From the NCBI GenBank assembly GCA_041661965.1, contig JBAZTH010000002.1:1-64000 (forward strand): a stretch of DNA of 64,000 nt. Reading direction: 5' to 3'. The notes under the pieces were generated by a model. That model ran no database searches. It saw nothing but the letters and a program-made list of their open reading frames with translations, and had not been told where the DNA came from. The translations under genes were made by a program, and so were the position numbers. The DNA is from Candidatus Margulisiibacteriota bacterium. GTDB taxonomy: Bacteria; Margulisbacteria; WOR-1; O2-12-FULL-45-9; XYB2-FULL-48-7. This document shows, one piece after another, positions 26,967 through 33,858 of this stretch (the stretch's first letter is position 1; every line of letters begins with the position of its first letter).

Positions 26967-28064
26967 GCCGCGCAGCGTCCCGTTCTCCCAATCGCAGCGG
27001 AGCCGCGGGCGTTTACTGGTTAATTCCCGGCCAAGAATGTACCCGGTTAAGAGGGGCAACGCCACGCTCGGTTCAACCCAAGCCATGGCGACGTTCGCGT
27101 CCTTCTTGATCTTCCCCCAGGAACGCCCCTCTTTTAAAGTGGAACTGGAAAGTCCGCCGTCGGCGGTCACCGCGGTCGTGATCTGCAGGGCGTAATCATG
27201 TCCCCGCTCCAACCCGTAGATGTAACCCATGACGATCGAATCGTTAATGTAATTCTTCGGCACCCCGCCCGCGACGTAAAAAGCGGCGGTCGCCGAAGAT
27301 TTCACGACGATCTGGACCAGTTCGTGGTTGTCCTGGATCGAATCGATGGCGATCCCCGGTCGGCCTTCTTTCAGACAGCGGACCCGGTGCTCGGTCAGGC
27401 CGATCCCGATCGAGGAATCATTGAGGGCCGGACAAAAAACCGGGACGCCGTGTTTGCGGCATTGATAGAGGATCGAATCTTCATCGTCAAGCGTGTCGGC
27501 CAGCGCTTCCAGATAGGCTCGACTGGAATAATTTCCCGGCTGGAGTTTGTCGGCGACCAGGCCGCAGTAATGATCGGTCCGCCAGACCGCTTCTTCATCA
27601 ATATAGGTATCGTAGATCCGATCGATCCGCAGGTCGCGTAACTCGTTGTCTTCGGAATCGGGGCTCCCCTGAAAATGGCCGTGGCCGAGGGCAGCGTAGA
27701 CATCCTGGTAAATGATCGCTCCGGTCGAGACCACCACATCGACCGCGCCGGCAACGATCAGGTCCCGGATCACCTGGCGTAAACCGGCGGCGATCAGGGG
27801 ACCGGCCAGGCCGAGCAGGACCGTCGGGCGGCGTTTGTCGCTATAGATCCGTTTTAAGACCTTGGCGCACTCCCCGATATTCCGAGCCTGGATCGACATC
27901 TCCCCCATCGCTTCGACCAGCTCGGCAACCGTGGTGGTTTTGGTCAGCTTAAGCTGTTTAACCCTTTTGTTTAAGAGCTGTTTTTTTAAAGAGCGGCCGC
28001 CGGTCTTTAGATCGACGTGGTCGAAAGAACCATAGACCGCCCGCTGTATCCCTTTTTTCTTCAT
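26943..28064 (-). CDS. deoxyhypusine-synthase-family enzyme
   Basis: 373 aa. GREWSWGKIKKDA-type lysine region is present as RSWGKIKKDANVAMAWVE, matching the catalytic lysine loop of deoxyhypusine synthase; VVSTGAIIYQDVY and QITTAVTADGGLS are NAD-binding stretches. Bacterial relatives act in polyamine metabolism (homospermidine or carboxy-spermidine type) because bacteria lack the eIF5A target; the true substrate here is unknown. GGAGGT lies six bases upstream of the ATG. Single gene, before tRNA-His. Confidence 0.88.
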   Translation of the reverse strand: MKKKGIQRAVYGSFDHVDLKTGGRSLKKQLLNKRVKQLKLTKTTTVAELVEAMGEMSIQARNIGECAKVLKRIYSDKRRPTVLLGLAGPLIAAGLRQVIRDLIVAGAVDVVVSTGAIIYQDVYAALGHGHFQGSPDSEDNELRDLRIDRIYDTYIDEEAVWRTDHYCGLVADKLQPGNYSSRAYLEALADTLDDEDSILYQCRKHGVPVFCPALNDSSIGIGLTEHRVRCLKEGRPGIAIDSIQDNHELVQIVVKSSATAAFYVAGGVPKNYINDSIVMGYIYGLERGHDYALQITTAVTADGGLSSSTLKEGRSWGKIKKDANVAMAWVEPSVALPLLTGYILGRELTSKRPRLRCDWENGTLRGLLKGGRV

Positions 28065-28146
28065 ATTAGACCTCCAATATCACGATACTCCCGCCCTCTT
28101 TGCCTGTCAAGGCGGATGTGGTATCATTAAATAGACGAAAAGCGTG

Positions 28147-28221
28147 GTGGGCGTAGCTCAATTTGGTTAGAGCATCAGATTGTGGATCTGAGGGTTGCCG
28201 GTTCAATTCCGGTCGTCCACC
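28147..28221 (+). tRNA. tRNA-His(GTG)
   Basis: Acceptor GTGGGCG pairs with CGTCCAC (one G-T pair). The extra G at 28146 faces C28221, the His-specific G-1:C73 pair. The anticodon loop TTGTGGA gives GTG. Unlike the other tRNAs here, CCA follows directly (28222-28224). Its 3' part is duplicated at 28894-28947. Confidence 0.96.
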
Positions 28222-28230
28222 CCATTCTTT
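28197..28230 (+). repeat. attachment-type repeat, left copy (tRNA-His 3' end)
   Basis: 34 bases from GCCGGTTCAAT to CCCCATTCTTT cover the T-arm, acceptor end and a few following bases. The same 34 bases recur at 28894-28947, split by a 20-bp palindrome. Confidence 0.9.
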
Positions 28231-28263
28231 TATTTTCTTTCAATTTAGTAATTACCGTTAACT

Positions 28264-28848
28264 TTAATTCCATTTTCCATAATTATCCCTAATGGTTTTG
28301 TCCTTAGCAATTATTTTTGGAATTAACCCGGCTTTCGCAAGCACTGCCCCTCTCTTTCCATAAGAGATACTAGTCATATTAATATGATCATTTAACACCT
28401 TCATGACACTAATAAAACTTGAAATTATTTCAGAACAATCCTTGTCGGTCATTTGTTCAATGTTTCTATTGTTTATACTTATCCTCTTTATCTTTGAATG
28501 AATATATTTATTTCTTAAACAATTCAATTTTTTAATTTTTTCAAGAGCATCTTTGGGAATAATGCTCGTGTCTTTAAGGTGACGAACCTTTGTATTAAAA
28601 CTCATTCTATCAAGAATGCCGTTCTGAAATGGTAAAATCAAAGGGGACGGATAAAGGTACAACGTTGTTAATAGCGCATCAATTCGCTCTTCAATGGCAT
28701 TATGTACAATTAAAACAAAAGCGGAAGATAATATTCTCTCTTTATTAATATTCATTGATATGGCGATTTTTTCAATCATGCCAACTATTCCTTCGGCAGT
28801 CATATAAGAGTTGTTTTTATTTGTCATTTTGTTTTGATTATACTTCAT
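28264..28848 (-). CDS. HEPN-like domain protein (putative RNase/toxin cargo)
   Basis: 194 aa, mainly helical. KLNCLRNKYIHSKIKRI contains the HEPN signature R-N-x3-H (RNKYIH), the catalytic pair in HEPN RNases. Upstream helices include SAFVLIVHNAIEERIDALL, as in the MAE_28990-type or Cthe_2314-type HEPN proteins. HEPN proteins often act as RNA-cutting toxins in toxin-antitoxin and abortive-infection systems. No nucleotidyltransferase antitoxin is beside it. I use the ATG at 28848, after AAGG; the frame is open further up. Strong AT bias marks it as foreign. Confidence 0.7.
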   Translation of the reverse strand: MKYNQNKMTNKNNSYMTAEGIVGMIEKIAISMNINKERILSSAFVLIVHNAIEERIDALLTTLYLYPSPLILPFQNGILDRMSFNTKVRHLKDTSIIPKDALEKIKKLNCLRNKYIHSKIKRISINNRNIEQMTDKDCSEIISSFISVMKVLNDHINMTSISYGKRGAVLAKAGLIPKIIAKDKTIRDNYGKWN

Positions 28849-28893
28849 ATTTGGCCTTGAAACACAAAAAAACTTCAATATAATGGTTTAATG

Positions 28894-28947
28894 GCCGGTT
28901 CAATCCTGCCTGCCGGCAGGCAGGTCCGGTCGTCCACCCCATTCTTT
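28894..28947 (+). repeat. attachment-type repeat, right copy, interrupted by a palindrome
   Basis: GCCGGTTCAAT (28894-28904) and TCCGGTCGTCC...ATTCTTT (28925-28947) are together identical to 28197-28230. Between them lies the 20-bp palindrome at 28905-28924. The last two bases are part of the YfhO-like stop codon. Confidence 0.9.
28905..28924. repeat. 20-bp perfect palindrome inserted in the right att copy
   Basis: CCTGCCTGCCGGCAGGCAGG sits exactly between the T-loop bases CAAT and TCCGG, with no target-site duplication. A near copy is at 5923-5941. In proteins such units read as LPAGR-like peptides, a pattern I associate with candidate-phylum genomes. Confidence 0.85.
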
Positions 28948-31216
28948 ATTTCCGCCGCCTTATCACAACTGCCAGCCCGCCAAAGAACAAGGCCAACGTC
29001 CCCAAGCTGACTATCCCACCCAAAAACAAGCTCCCTGGTCGATAAAGGTAAACGATTTGGTGTTGGCCCGCAGGAACCAGACAACCCCGAAAAAGCCCCG
29101 CCTTAATGATCGGAACCTTTTGGCCGTCCACCAAACACTCCCAGCCGGGATAATAGCGGTCGGCCAAAACAACTTGACCGCCGCGGCGGCTTTCGACCGT
29201 TATTTCAACCCGGTCGCTTTCATACTTGACGATCTTAGCCTGTCCCCTGCCGTCAGCAAAGCGAGCTTTGGGGAGCGCCCCGGGATTCTCATAAAGATAA
29301 AGATGGGCGCCAAAAATATAACGATGATTTATGAGCTTCAAACCTTTTAAGTTTAACGCCTGGCTACTGGCCAGGTAGCGAACGCTCGCCTGACTTAACA
29401 GATCAAGACGCTGCTTAAGGTTTGCGCCTGAAAAATCACCCCAATAATCGATGAGCTCGTTCGGTTTAATCGATTCGTAGCCGCTGAAATTCTCGACCCG
29501 GTAAAGGAGATGCCAGTTCGGGGCAAAGTTCTCTTTGGCGTTCAGCAAAGCCTTAACATAGTCATCGCCGGCGATCGTTTTATTCTCCCGCTCCAGTTCC
29601 GGCGTGAAAAAGACCCGCCATTGCGCCCCCCCCTGCTTCACCAACCGGTAGCTTTGCGGCTCATCGGTGTACGCCCGCTGGGGGACCCCCAAGGCGGTCG
29701 AAACCCCGTTCACCATCAGATCGGCAATGACGATCGCCGTCACGGCGGCAATCAACCAGGAGCGGGAGATCGAGCGCCGGGCAAAAAGCCAAACGATCAG
29801 AAGTAAAACGCCGAAATAAATCGTTATTATAAACAGCGTTTGCACGTCGAACTCGATAATCTGGGCCAGAAGGTCAAAGAAATATTCCGGGATATTGCGG
29901 GGATAGCGGGACGCGAGCAAGTCAAAGATATTCTGTAGATTAAGATAAGCCAGCCCAGCGACGATCAACAAGCCGCCGACTAAGGCTTGCAGCCGCTGTT
30001 GAAAACGTTTTAGCCAAACCTCGTCTTGAAGCTGGACCGTGAACCGGGTAAAACCGAGCGCCGCCAAAACGACAAAAGCAAAGTTCGCCATAAATAAATA
30101 TTTAACCGGATAACGGATCAGGGCGACCCCCGGGACCAGTTTATAAGCGAGGGGGAAAATAAAGCTGTATTGGCCAAACGCCATAAACAATGAAAAGATC
30201 GCCACCACCCAGAAAAATAAGGGCCTCTTCCCTTTCAGGGCGAACAACAGGAAAAAGAGCGGCAAGATCCCGAAATAAGGGGAGATGAGCCACGATTGGT
30301 TGACCGGCCCAAGCAAAGTATCGGCATAACCGCAAAACTGTCCCGGGTTGCCGAAGAAATACGGCAAGATCAGCGAGATCGTTTCCCTGGGCGGGAAAGA
30401 GGAAGAGCTGATCAGTTCATAGCCGGTCGCCACCCGGTCGGAAAACTTCGTCAGCTCCAGAAAAGGGAAAAGCTGGACCGCGCAAAGTCCGGCGGTCAAG
30501 AGCCCCGCCCCGGCCAGTAGGAGGATTGATCGCCATTTTCTCCCGCCAAAAACTAATCCGTAGATAAGAAACAGCCAATAAGAAAAGTAAATGATCGTCG
30601 GCTCTCCGCCAAGCAGCATCAAAGAAGAAACAAGAACGAAAGCTAGGTATTCACCCTCACCCCGCCTCGTTCCTCGGCGCCCCTCTCCCACAGGGAGAGG
30701 GGTCGGGGGTGAGGGCTTGATAACTCGATCCCACAGGAGCAACGCCAGCGGCAGCCAGATCGCCGCCGAAAGCGAGGTGTTCATGTTGGAGACCGAAAGT
30801 AAATAGCCGGAAAACATGTAAACCACGCCGCCAAAATAGGCGCCGCCGCGCGGCAATTGAAAGTGCCGCAGTAAAAGGTACATGAACCAACCGGCCAGAA
30901 AATAATGGCTGATAATGTAATAGTTAAAAGCGAGGCCAAACGGGAGCAGATAATAGATCAGGGTCATTGGATAGAAAAAACAGATCTGCAGGGTCGCCAG
31001 GAGCGGCCAGCCGCAATAGCTGTAGGGATTCCAAAGGGGCAAGTGTCCGGACATAACCTGCTCGACCATTAAATGGCGCAAGGGATAAAAGTAACGGGAA
31101 AGGTCCTTGAAAGCAAAGACCGTTTCGCCGGTCAGGAACCGGGCAAAAAATAATAGGGTCAGGAAAAGAAAAGAGAGGACGATGAGTCCGTCCCGTCGGT
31201 CACGGAAGAAGGACAT
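28946..31216 (-). CDS. YfhO-like polytopic membrane protein
   Basis: About 756 aa. The N-terminal ~530 residues contain some 12 hydrophobic helices; FKDLSRYFYPLRHLMVEQ and GHLPLWNPYSYCGWPLLA are typical of the YfhO family, which adds sugars to lipoteichoic acid or other envelope glycans in Firmicutes. The C-terminal soluble domain has VVLADRYYPGWECLVDGQ. I start at 31216 (MSFFRD), which follows AAGG, overlapping the ATPase gene by 17 bp. About residues 190-210 (PSPPTPLPVGEGRRG) come from a repeat inserted in frame (30654-30715). Substrate here unknown. Confidence 0.85.
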   Translation of the reverse strand: MSFFRDRRDGLIVLSFLFLTLLFFARFLTGETVFAFKDLSRYFYPLRHLMVEQVMSGHLPLWNPYSYCGWPLLATLQICFFYPMTLIYYLLPFGLAFNYYIISHYFLAGWFMYLLLRHFQLPRGGAYFGGVVYMFSGYLLSVSNMNTSLSAAIWLPLALLLWDRVIKPSPPTPLPVGEGRRGTRRGEGEYLAFVLVSSLMLLGGEPTIIYFSYWLFLIYGLVFGGRKWRSILLLAGAGLLTAGLCAVQLFPFLELTKFSDRVATGYELISSSSFPPRETISLILPYFFGNPGQFCGYADTLLGPVNQSWLISPYFGILPLFFLLFALKGKRPLFFWVVAIFSLFMAFGQYSFIFPLAYKLVPGVALIRYPVKYLFMANFAFVVLAALGFTRFTVQLQDEVWLKRFQQRLQALVGGLLIVAGLAYLNLQNIFDLLASRYPRNIPEYFFDLLAQIIEFDVQTLFIITIYFGVLLLIVWLFARRSISRSWLIAAVTAIVIADLMVNGVSTALGVPQRAYTDEPQSYRLVKQGGAQWRVFFTPELERENKTIAGDDYVKALLNAKENFAPNWHLLYRVENFSGYESIKPNELIDYWGDFSGANLKQRLDLLSQASVRYLASSQALNLKGLKLINHRYIFGAHLYLYENPGALPKARFADGRGQAKIVKYESDRVEITVESRRGGQVVLADRYYPGWECLVDGQKVPIIKAGLFRGCLVPAGQHQIVYLYRPGSLFLGGIVSLGTLALFFGGLAVVIRRRK
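30654..30715. repeat. 62-bp REP-like palindrome inside the YfhO-like gene
   Basis: Outer arms CCCTCACCCC and GGGGGTGAGGG, inner arms CCCCTCTCCC and GGGAGAGGGG. It keeps the reading frame open and adds a Pro/Gly/Arg-rich loop between membrane helices. A variant lies at 32964-33021. Confidence 0.85.
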
Positions 31217-31973
31217 AGCGGACCTTGTCGTTTTTCGAGCTCTTTTTGACATCGACTTTGATCCGGTAGACTTTCCAGATGTTTTCCGCCGTCACCACGT
31301 CGGCCGGAGCGCCGTCGGCCACGATCTCCCCCCGGCTCATCAGGATCAGGCGGGTGCAAAAGCGGGAGGCCAGATTTAAATCGTGAAAAGTCGCCAGAAG
31401 CGAGCAGTGCGACCTAAGCCGCCGCATTAATTTGCAGATCTTGACCTGGTAGCGGATATCCAGGTGGGAGGTCGGCTCATCGAGCAAGAGAAGCTTCGGC
31501 TCCTGGGCCAGCGCCCGGGCGATCATCACCCGCTGGAACTCGCCGCCGGAAAGCTCATCGATCATCCGGCCTTTAAGGTTTTCGATCCGCAATTGTTCGA
31601 TCGCCCAATTGACCGCTTCATAATCTTCGGCCGATTCGAAGGCAAACCGCTCCAGGTACGGCAATCGCCCCATCATGACCATATCCTCAACGGTGAACCC
31701 CTCGACCGGCTCCATGATCTGCGGCACAAAGGCAACTTTCCGGGCCAGCTCCCGGCGGTCAAGGTGCTCGACCAACTGGCTGCCGATCGCCAAACTCCCG
31801 GCAAACGGCTTGAGGACCCCAGAGATCGTCCGGAGCATGGTCGTTTTACCGCAGCCGTTCGGCCCGACGATACCAACGAATTCCCCGTCTTTGACCTCGA
31901 AGGTCAATTCCCGGCTGACCGGTTTTTTCCGGTCGTAACCGCAAGTTAGTTTTTCAACCTGCAGAGCGGTCAT
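31200..31973 (-). CDS. BtuD/FhuC-type ABC ATPase
   Basis: 257 aa. VGPNGCGKTT (Walker A), FVPQIMEPVEGFTVEDMVMM (Q-loop), DELSGGEFQRVMIARAL (signature), LLLLDEPTSHLD (Walker B) and ATFHDLN (H-loop) are all intact, the pattern of metal-chelate importers. It energises the neighbouring permease (gene ends overlap by four bases). Cargo is cobalamin, haem or a siderophore; the sequence does not decide. Confidence 0.93.
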   Translation of the reverse strand: MTALQVEKLTCGYDRKKPVSRELTFEVKDGEFVGIVGPNGCGKTTMLRTISGVLKPFAGSLAIGSQLVEHLDRRELARKVAFVPQIMEPVEGFTVEDMVMMGRLPYLERFAFESAEDYEAVNWAIEQLRIENLKGRMIDELSGGEFQRVMIARALAQEPKLLLLDEPTSHLDIRYQVKICKLMRRLRSHCSLLATFHDLNLASRFCTRLILMSRGEIVADGAPADVVTAENIWKVYRIKVDVKKSSKNDKVRYVLLP

Positions 31974-32953
31974 CGCTCACCCCGGCGCCGGCGGCGCAAC
32001 AAGTAAAGAAAGAAAGGAGAACCAACCAAAGCCATGACCACGCCGATCGGAACTTCCTGCGGCGCGATCACGGTCCGGGCAAGCGCGTCGGCCACAACCA
32101 TGAGAAGCATCCCGGTCAGGATCGAGAGCGGGATCAAAAAACGGTGGTTCGAACCGACCAGCAGACGGATAAAATGCGGCACGATCAATCCGACAAAACC
32201 GATCAGGCCGGAGACGGAAACGGCCGCCGCCGTCATTAAAGAGGCGGCCGCGATCAGGATAAATTTTACCCGCTCAACGTCGACCCCCAGGGTCAGGGCC
32301 ATCTCTTCTCCCAGGAGAAAAGCGTTCAGCTCTTTGGAAAAGAAGTAAGCGATCCCACCGCCGATCAAGGCGTACGGGATCACGGTATAAACCTGGGTCC
32401 AGCTGGCCGAAGAAAGGCTCCCCAGGAGCCAGAAGTAGATCGAGGCGAGATTCCCGGTCAATATAATGATAAGGGCGAGGATCGCGGCACAAAAAGACGA
32501 CAAAGCGACGCCGGCCAAGACCAATGTTTCCGGCGCGGTCCGGCCGCTGACTTTGGACAATTGGTAGACCAGCACGACTGCCGCCAGAGAAAAAAGAAAG
32601 GCGAGCGCCGGGACCGAGCTCATACCGAACATAACGACGCCGACCCCGAAAGCAATGGCAATAGCGGCGCCGATCGCCCCACCGGCCGAAACGCCTAAAA
32701 TGTAAGGATCGGCCAGCGGATTACGCAAAACTCCCTGGAGAACGACACCGGAAACGGAGAGAAGCATCCCGACCAAAGCGGCCAAAATAACGCGAGGGAA
32801 ACGGATCTGCCAGAAAATCTCGCTGTTAAAAAGCTGGGCGGGATCGATCACGGCCGAGCCTAAATAAAAAGAGACCCCGATCGCCGCCGCCAGTAACAAA
32901 AATACGACGACAGTCGCGGCCGCCGCTTGGTCCTTGTTCAACACTCTTTTCAT
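31970..32953 (-). CDS. FecCD/BtuC-type ABC permease
   Basis: 327 aa with about nine to ten helices. GVVLQGVLRNPLADPYILGVSAGGAIGA and LIGFVGLIVPHFIRLLVGSNHRFLIP regions are family hallmarks (seen around residues 60-90 and 235-265). I start at 32953 (MKRVLNK). The longer frame to 33001 lies in a REP-like repeat, whose GAGGG may now serve as ribosome site. Confidence 0.92.
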   Translation of the reverse strand: MKRVLNKDQAAAATVVVFLLLAAAIGVSFYLGSAVIDPAQLFNSEIFWQIRFPRVILAALVGMLLSVSGVVLQGVLRNPLADPYILGVSAGGAIGAAIAIAFGVGVVMFGMSSVPALAFLFSLAAVVLVYQLSKVSGRTAPETLVLAGVALSSFCAAILALIIILTGNLASIYFWLLGSLSSASWTQVYTVIPYALIGGGIAYFFSKELNAFLLGEEMALTLGVDVERVKFILIAAASLMTAAAVSVSGLIGFVGLIVPHFIRLLVGSNHRFLIPLSILTGMLLMVVADALARTVIAPQEVPIGVVMALVGSPFFLYLLRRRRRGER

Positions 32954-32963
32954 AATCTTATTG

Positions 32964-33021
32964 CCCTCACCCGCCTCACCGCCTAAAGGCGGATTCGGCA
33001 CCCTCTCCCAAAGGGAGAAGG
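32964..33021. repeat. REP-like palindrome between the permease and binding-protein genes
   Basis: CCCTCACCCGCCTCACC, then CCGCCTAAAGGCGG and CCCTCTCCCAAAGGGAGAAGG. Related to 30654-30715 and to the CCGCC/GGCGG unit at 4170-4184. Confidence 0.75.
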
Positions 33022-33036
33022 TAAAATACTAGCACA

Positions 33037-33858
33037 CTACCACTTGGGGGGGTAGAGATAATCAGCGACTATTTTGGCCGCGGTGGCGATCCGGGGACCC
33101 GGCCGCGAAACCAAAGCGGCATCCATAAACAACAAGCGGTGTTTACGGACCGCCGACAGCCTCTGCCAACGACTGTCGCTCTCCACTTGCTCTTTCTTGA
33201 CCAAACCTTCGGGAATAATGATCACCGCCGGATCGATTTGGACTAGCTTCTCAAAACTGAACTGGGGATATGCCGACTTGCTGTGAGCGGCGATATTCTC
33301 CGCCCCGGCCCAAACCAGGTAGTCATTGATAAAATTATTGCCGCCGACAACGATCAGCGGATCGTAACCGACGATCATGATAACTTTTTTCTTCGGCCGG
33401 CCAGAACTATTCTGTTTTATCGCCAAGATCTCCCGGCGCATTTTAGCAAGGAGCGCGGCCGCTTCCCGGGTCTGTCCGGTCACTTTGCCGATCTCGTCGA
33501 TCCCGGCCAGGACCTCCGGCGCGGTCCGTAAATTCAGCGAAAAAACGGGCAGGCCGTAATCGACCAGCTTCTTGATCTCCCCTTTCTGGGCGTCTTCCTG
33601 CATGAAGACGATATCGGGCTTGAGCGAAGCAACCTTCTCCAGACTGATCGTGTAGCCGCCAATCTTTTCTTTGAGCTTGGCCGGGGCCGGATAATCGCAG
33701 TTATTGGTCACGCCGATCACTTTGGCCTCTAACTTGAGGGCAAAAATAATTTCCGTCAGAGCGGGGGTGCAAGAAACGATCCGATTGGGATATTGGAGAG
33801 AATTAACCGGCAGGCAAAGAACAAGGCAAAGAGTGAGGCAGAGGCCAAGGTTTTTCAC
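33037..33858 (-). CDS. BtuF-type periplasmic substrate-binding protein
   Basis: 273 aa. Signal peptide (KNLGLCLTLCLVLCLPVNSL), then the class III binding-protein pattern RIVSCTPALTEIIFAL, GVTNNCDYP, IGGYTISLEKVASLKPDIVF and WAGAENIA. It delivers corrinoid, haem or siderophore to the BtuC-like permease downstream. Its ATG overlaps the ftsK stop by four bases, so transporter and ftsK share a transcript. Confidence 0.9.
   Translation of the reverse strand: MKNLGLCLTLCLVLCLPVNSLQYPNRIVSCTPALTEIIFALKLEAKVIGVTNNCDYPAPAKLKEKIGGYTISLEKVASLKPDIVFMQEDAQKGEIKKLVDYGLPVFSLNLRTAPEVLAGIDEIGKVTGQTREAAALLAKMRREILAIKQNSSGRPKKKVIMIVGYDPLIVVGGNNFINDYLVWAGAENIAAHSKSAYPQFSFEKLVQIDPAVIIIPEGLVKKEQVESDSRWQRLSAVRKHRLLFMDAALVSRPGPRIATAAKIVADYLYPPKW

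Larger units (their letters stand above)
28231..28947. mobile_element. 717-bp AT-rich insertion at tRNA-His with a single HEPN-type gene
   Basis: The duplicated tRNA 3' end defines both edges, so the pre-insertion locus can be rebuilt: tRNA-His ran straight into the end of the YfhO-like gene. The insert carries one complete gene and no recombinase, so it must have been moved in trans. Composition is far more AT-rich than its surroundings. Confidence 0.8.

Noticed and set aside
33037..33858. Cobalamin riboswitch controlling the BtuF-type transporter
   Set aside because: The gene overlaps ftsK by four bases, leaving no room for a leader.
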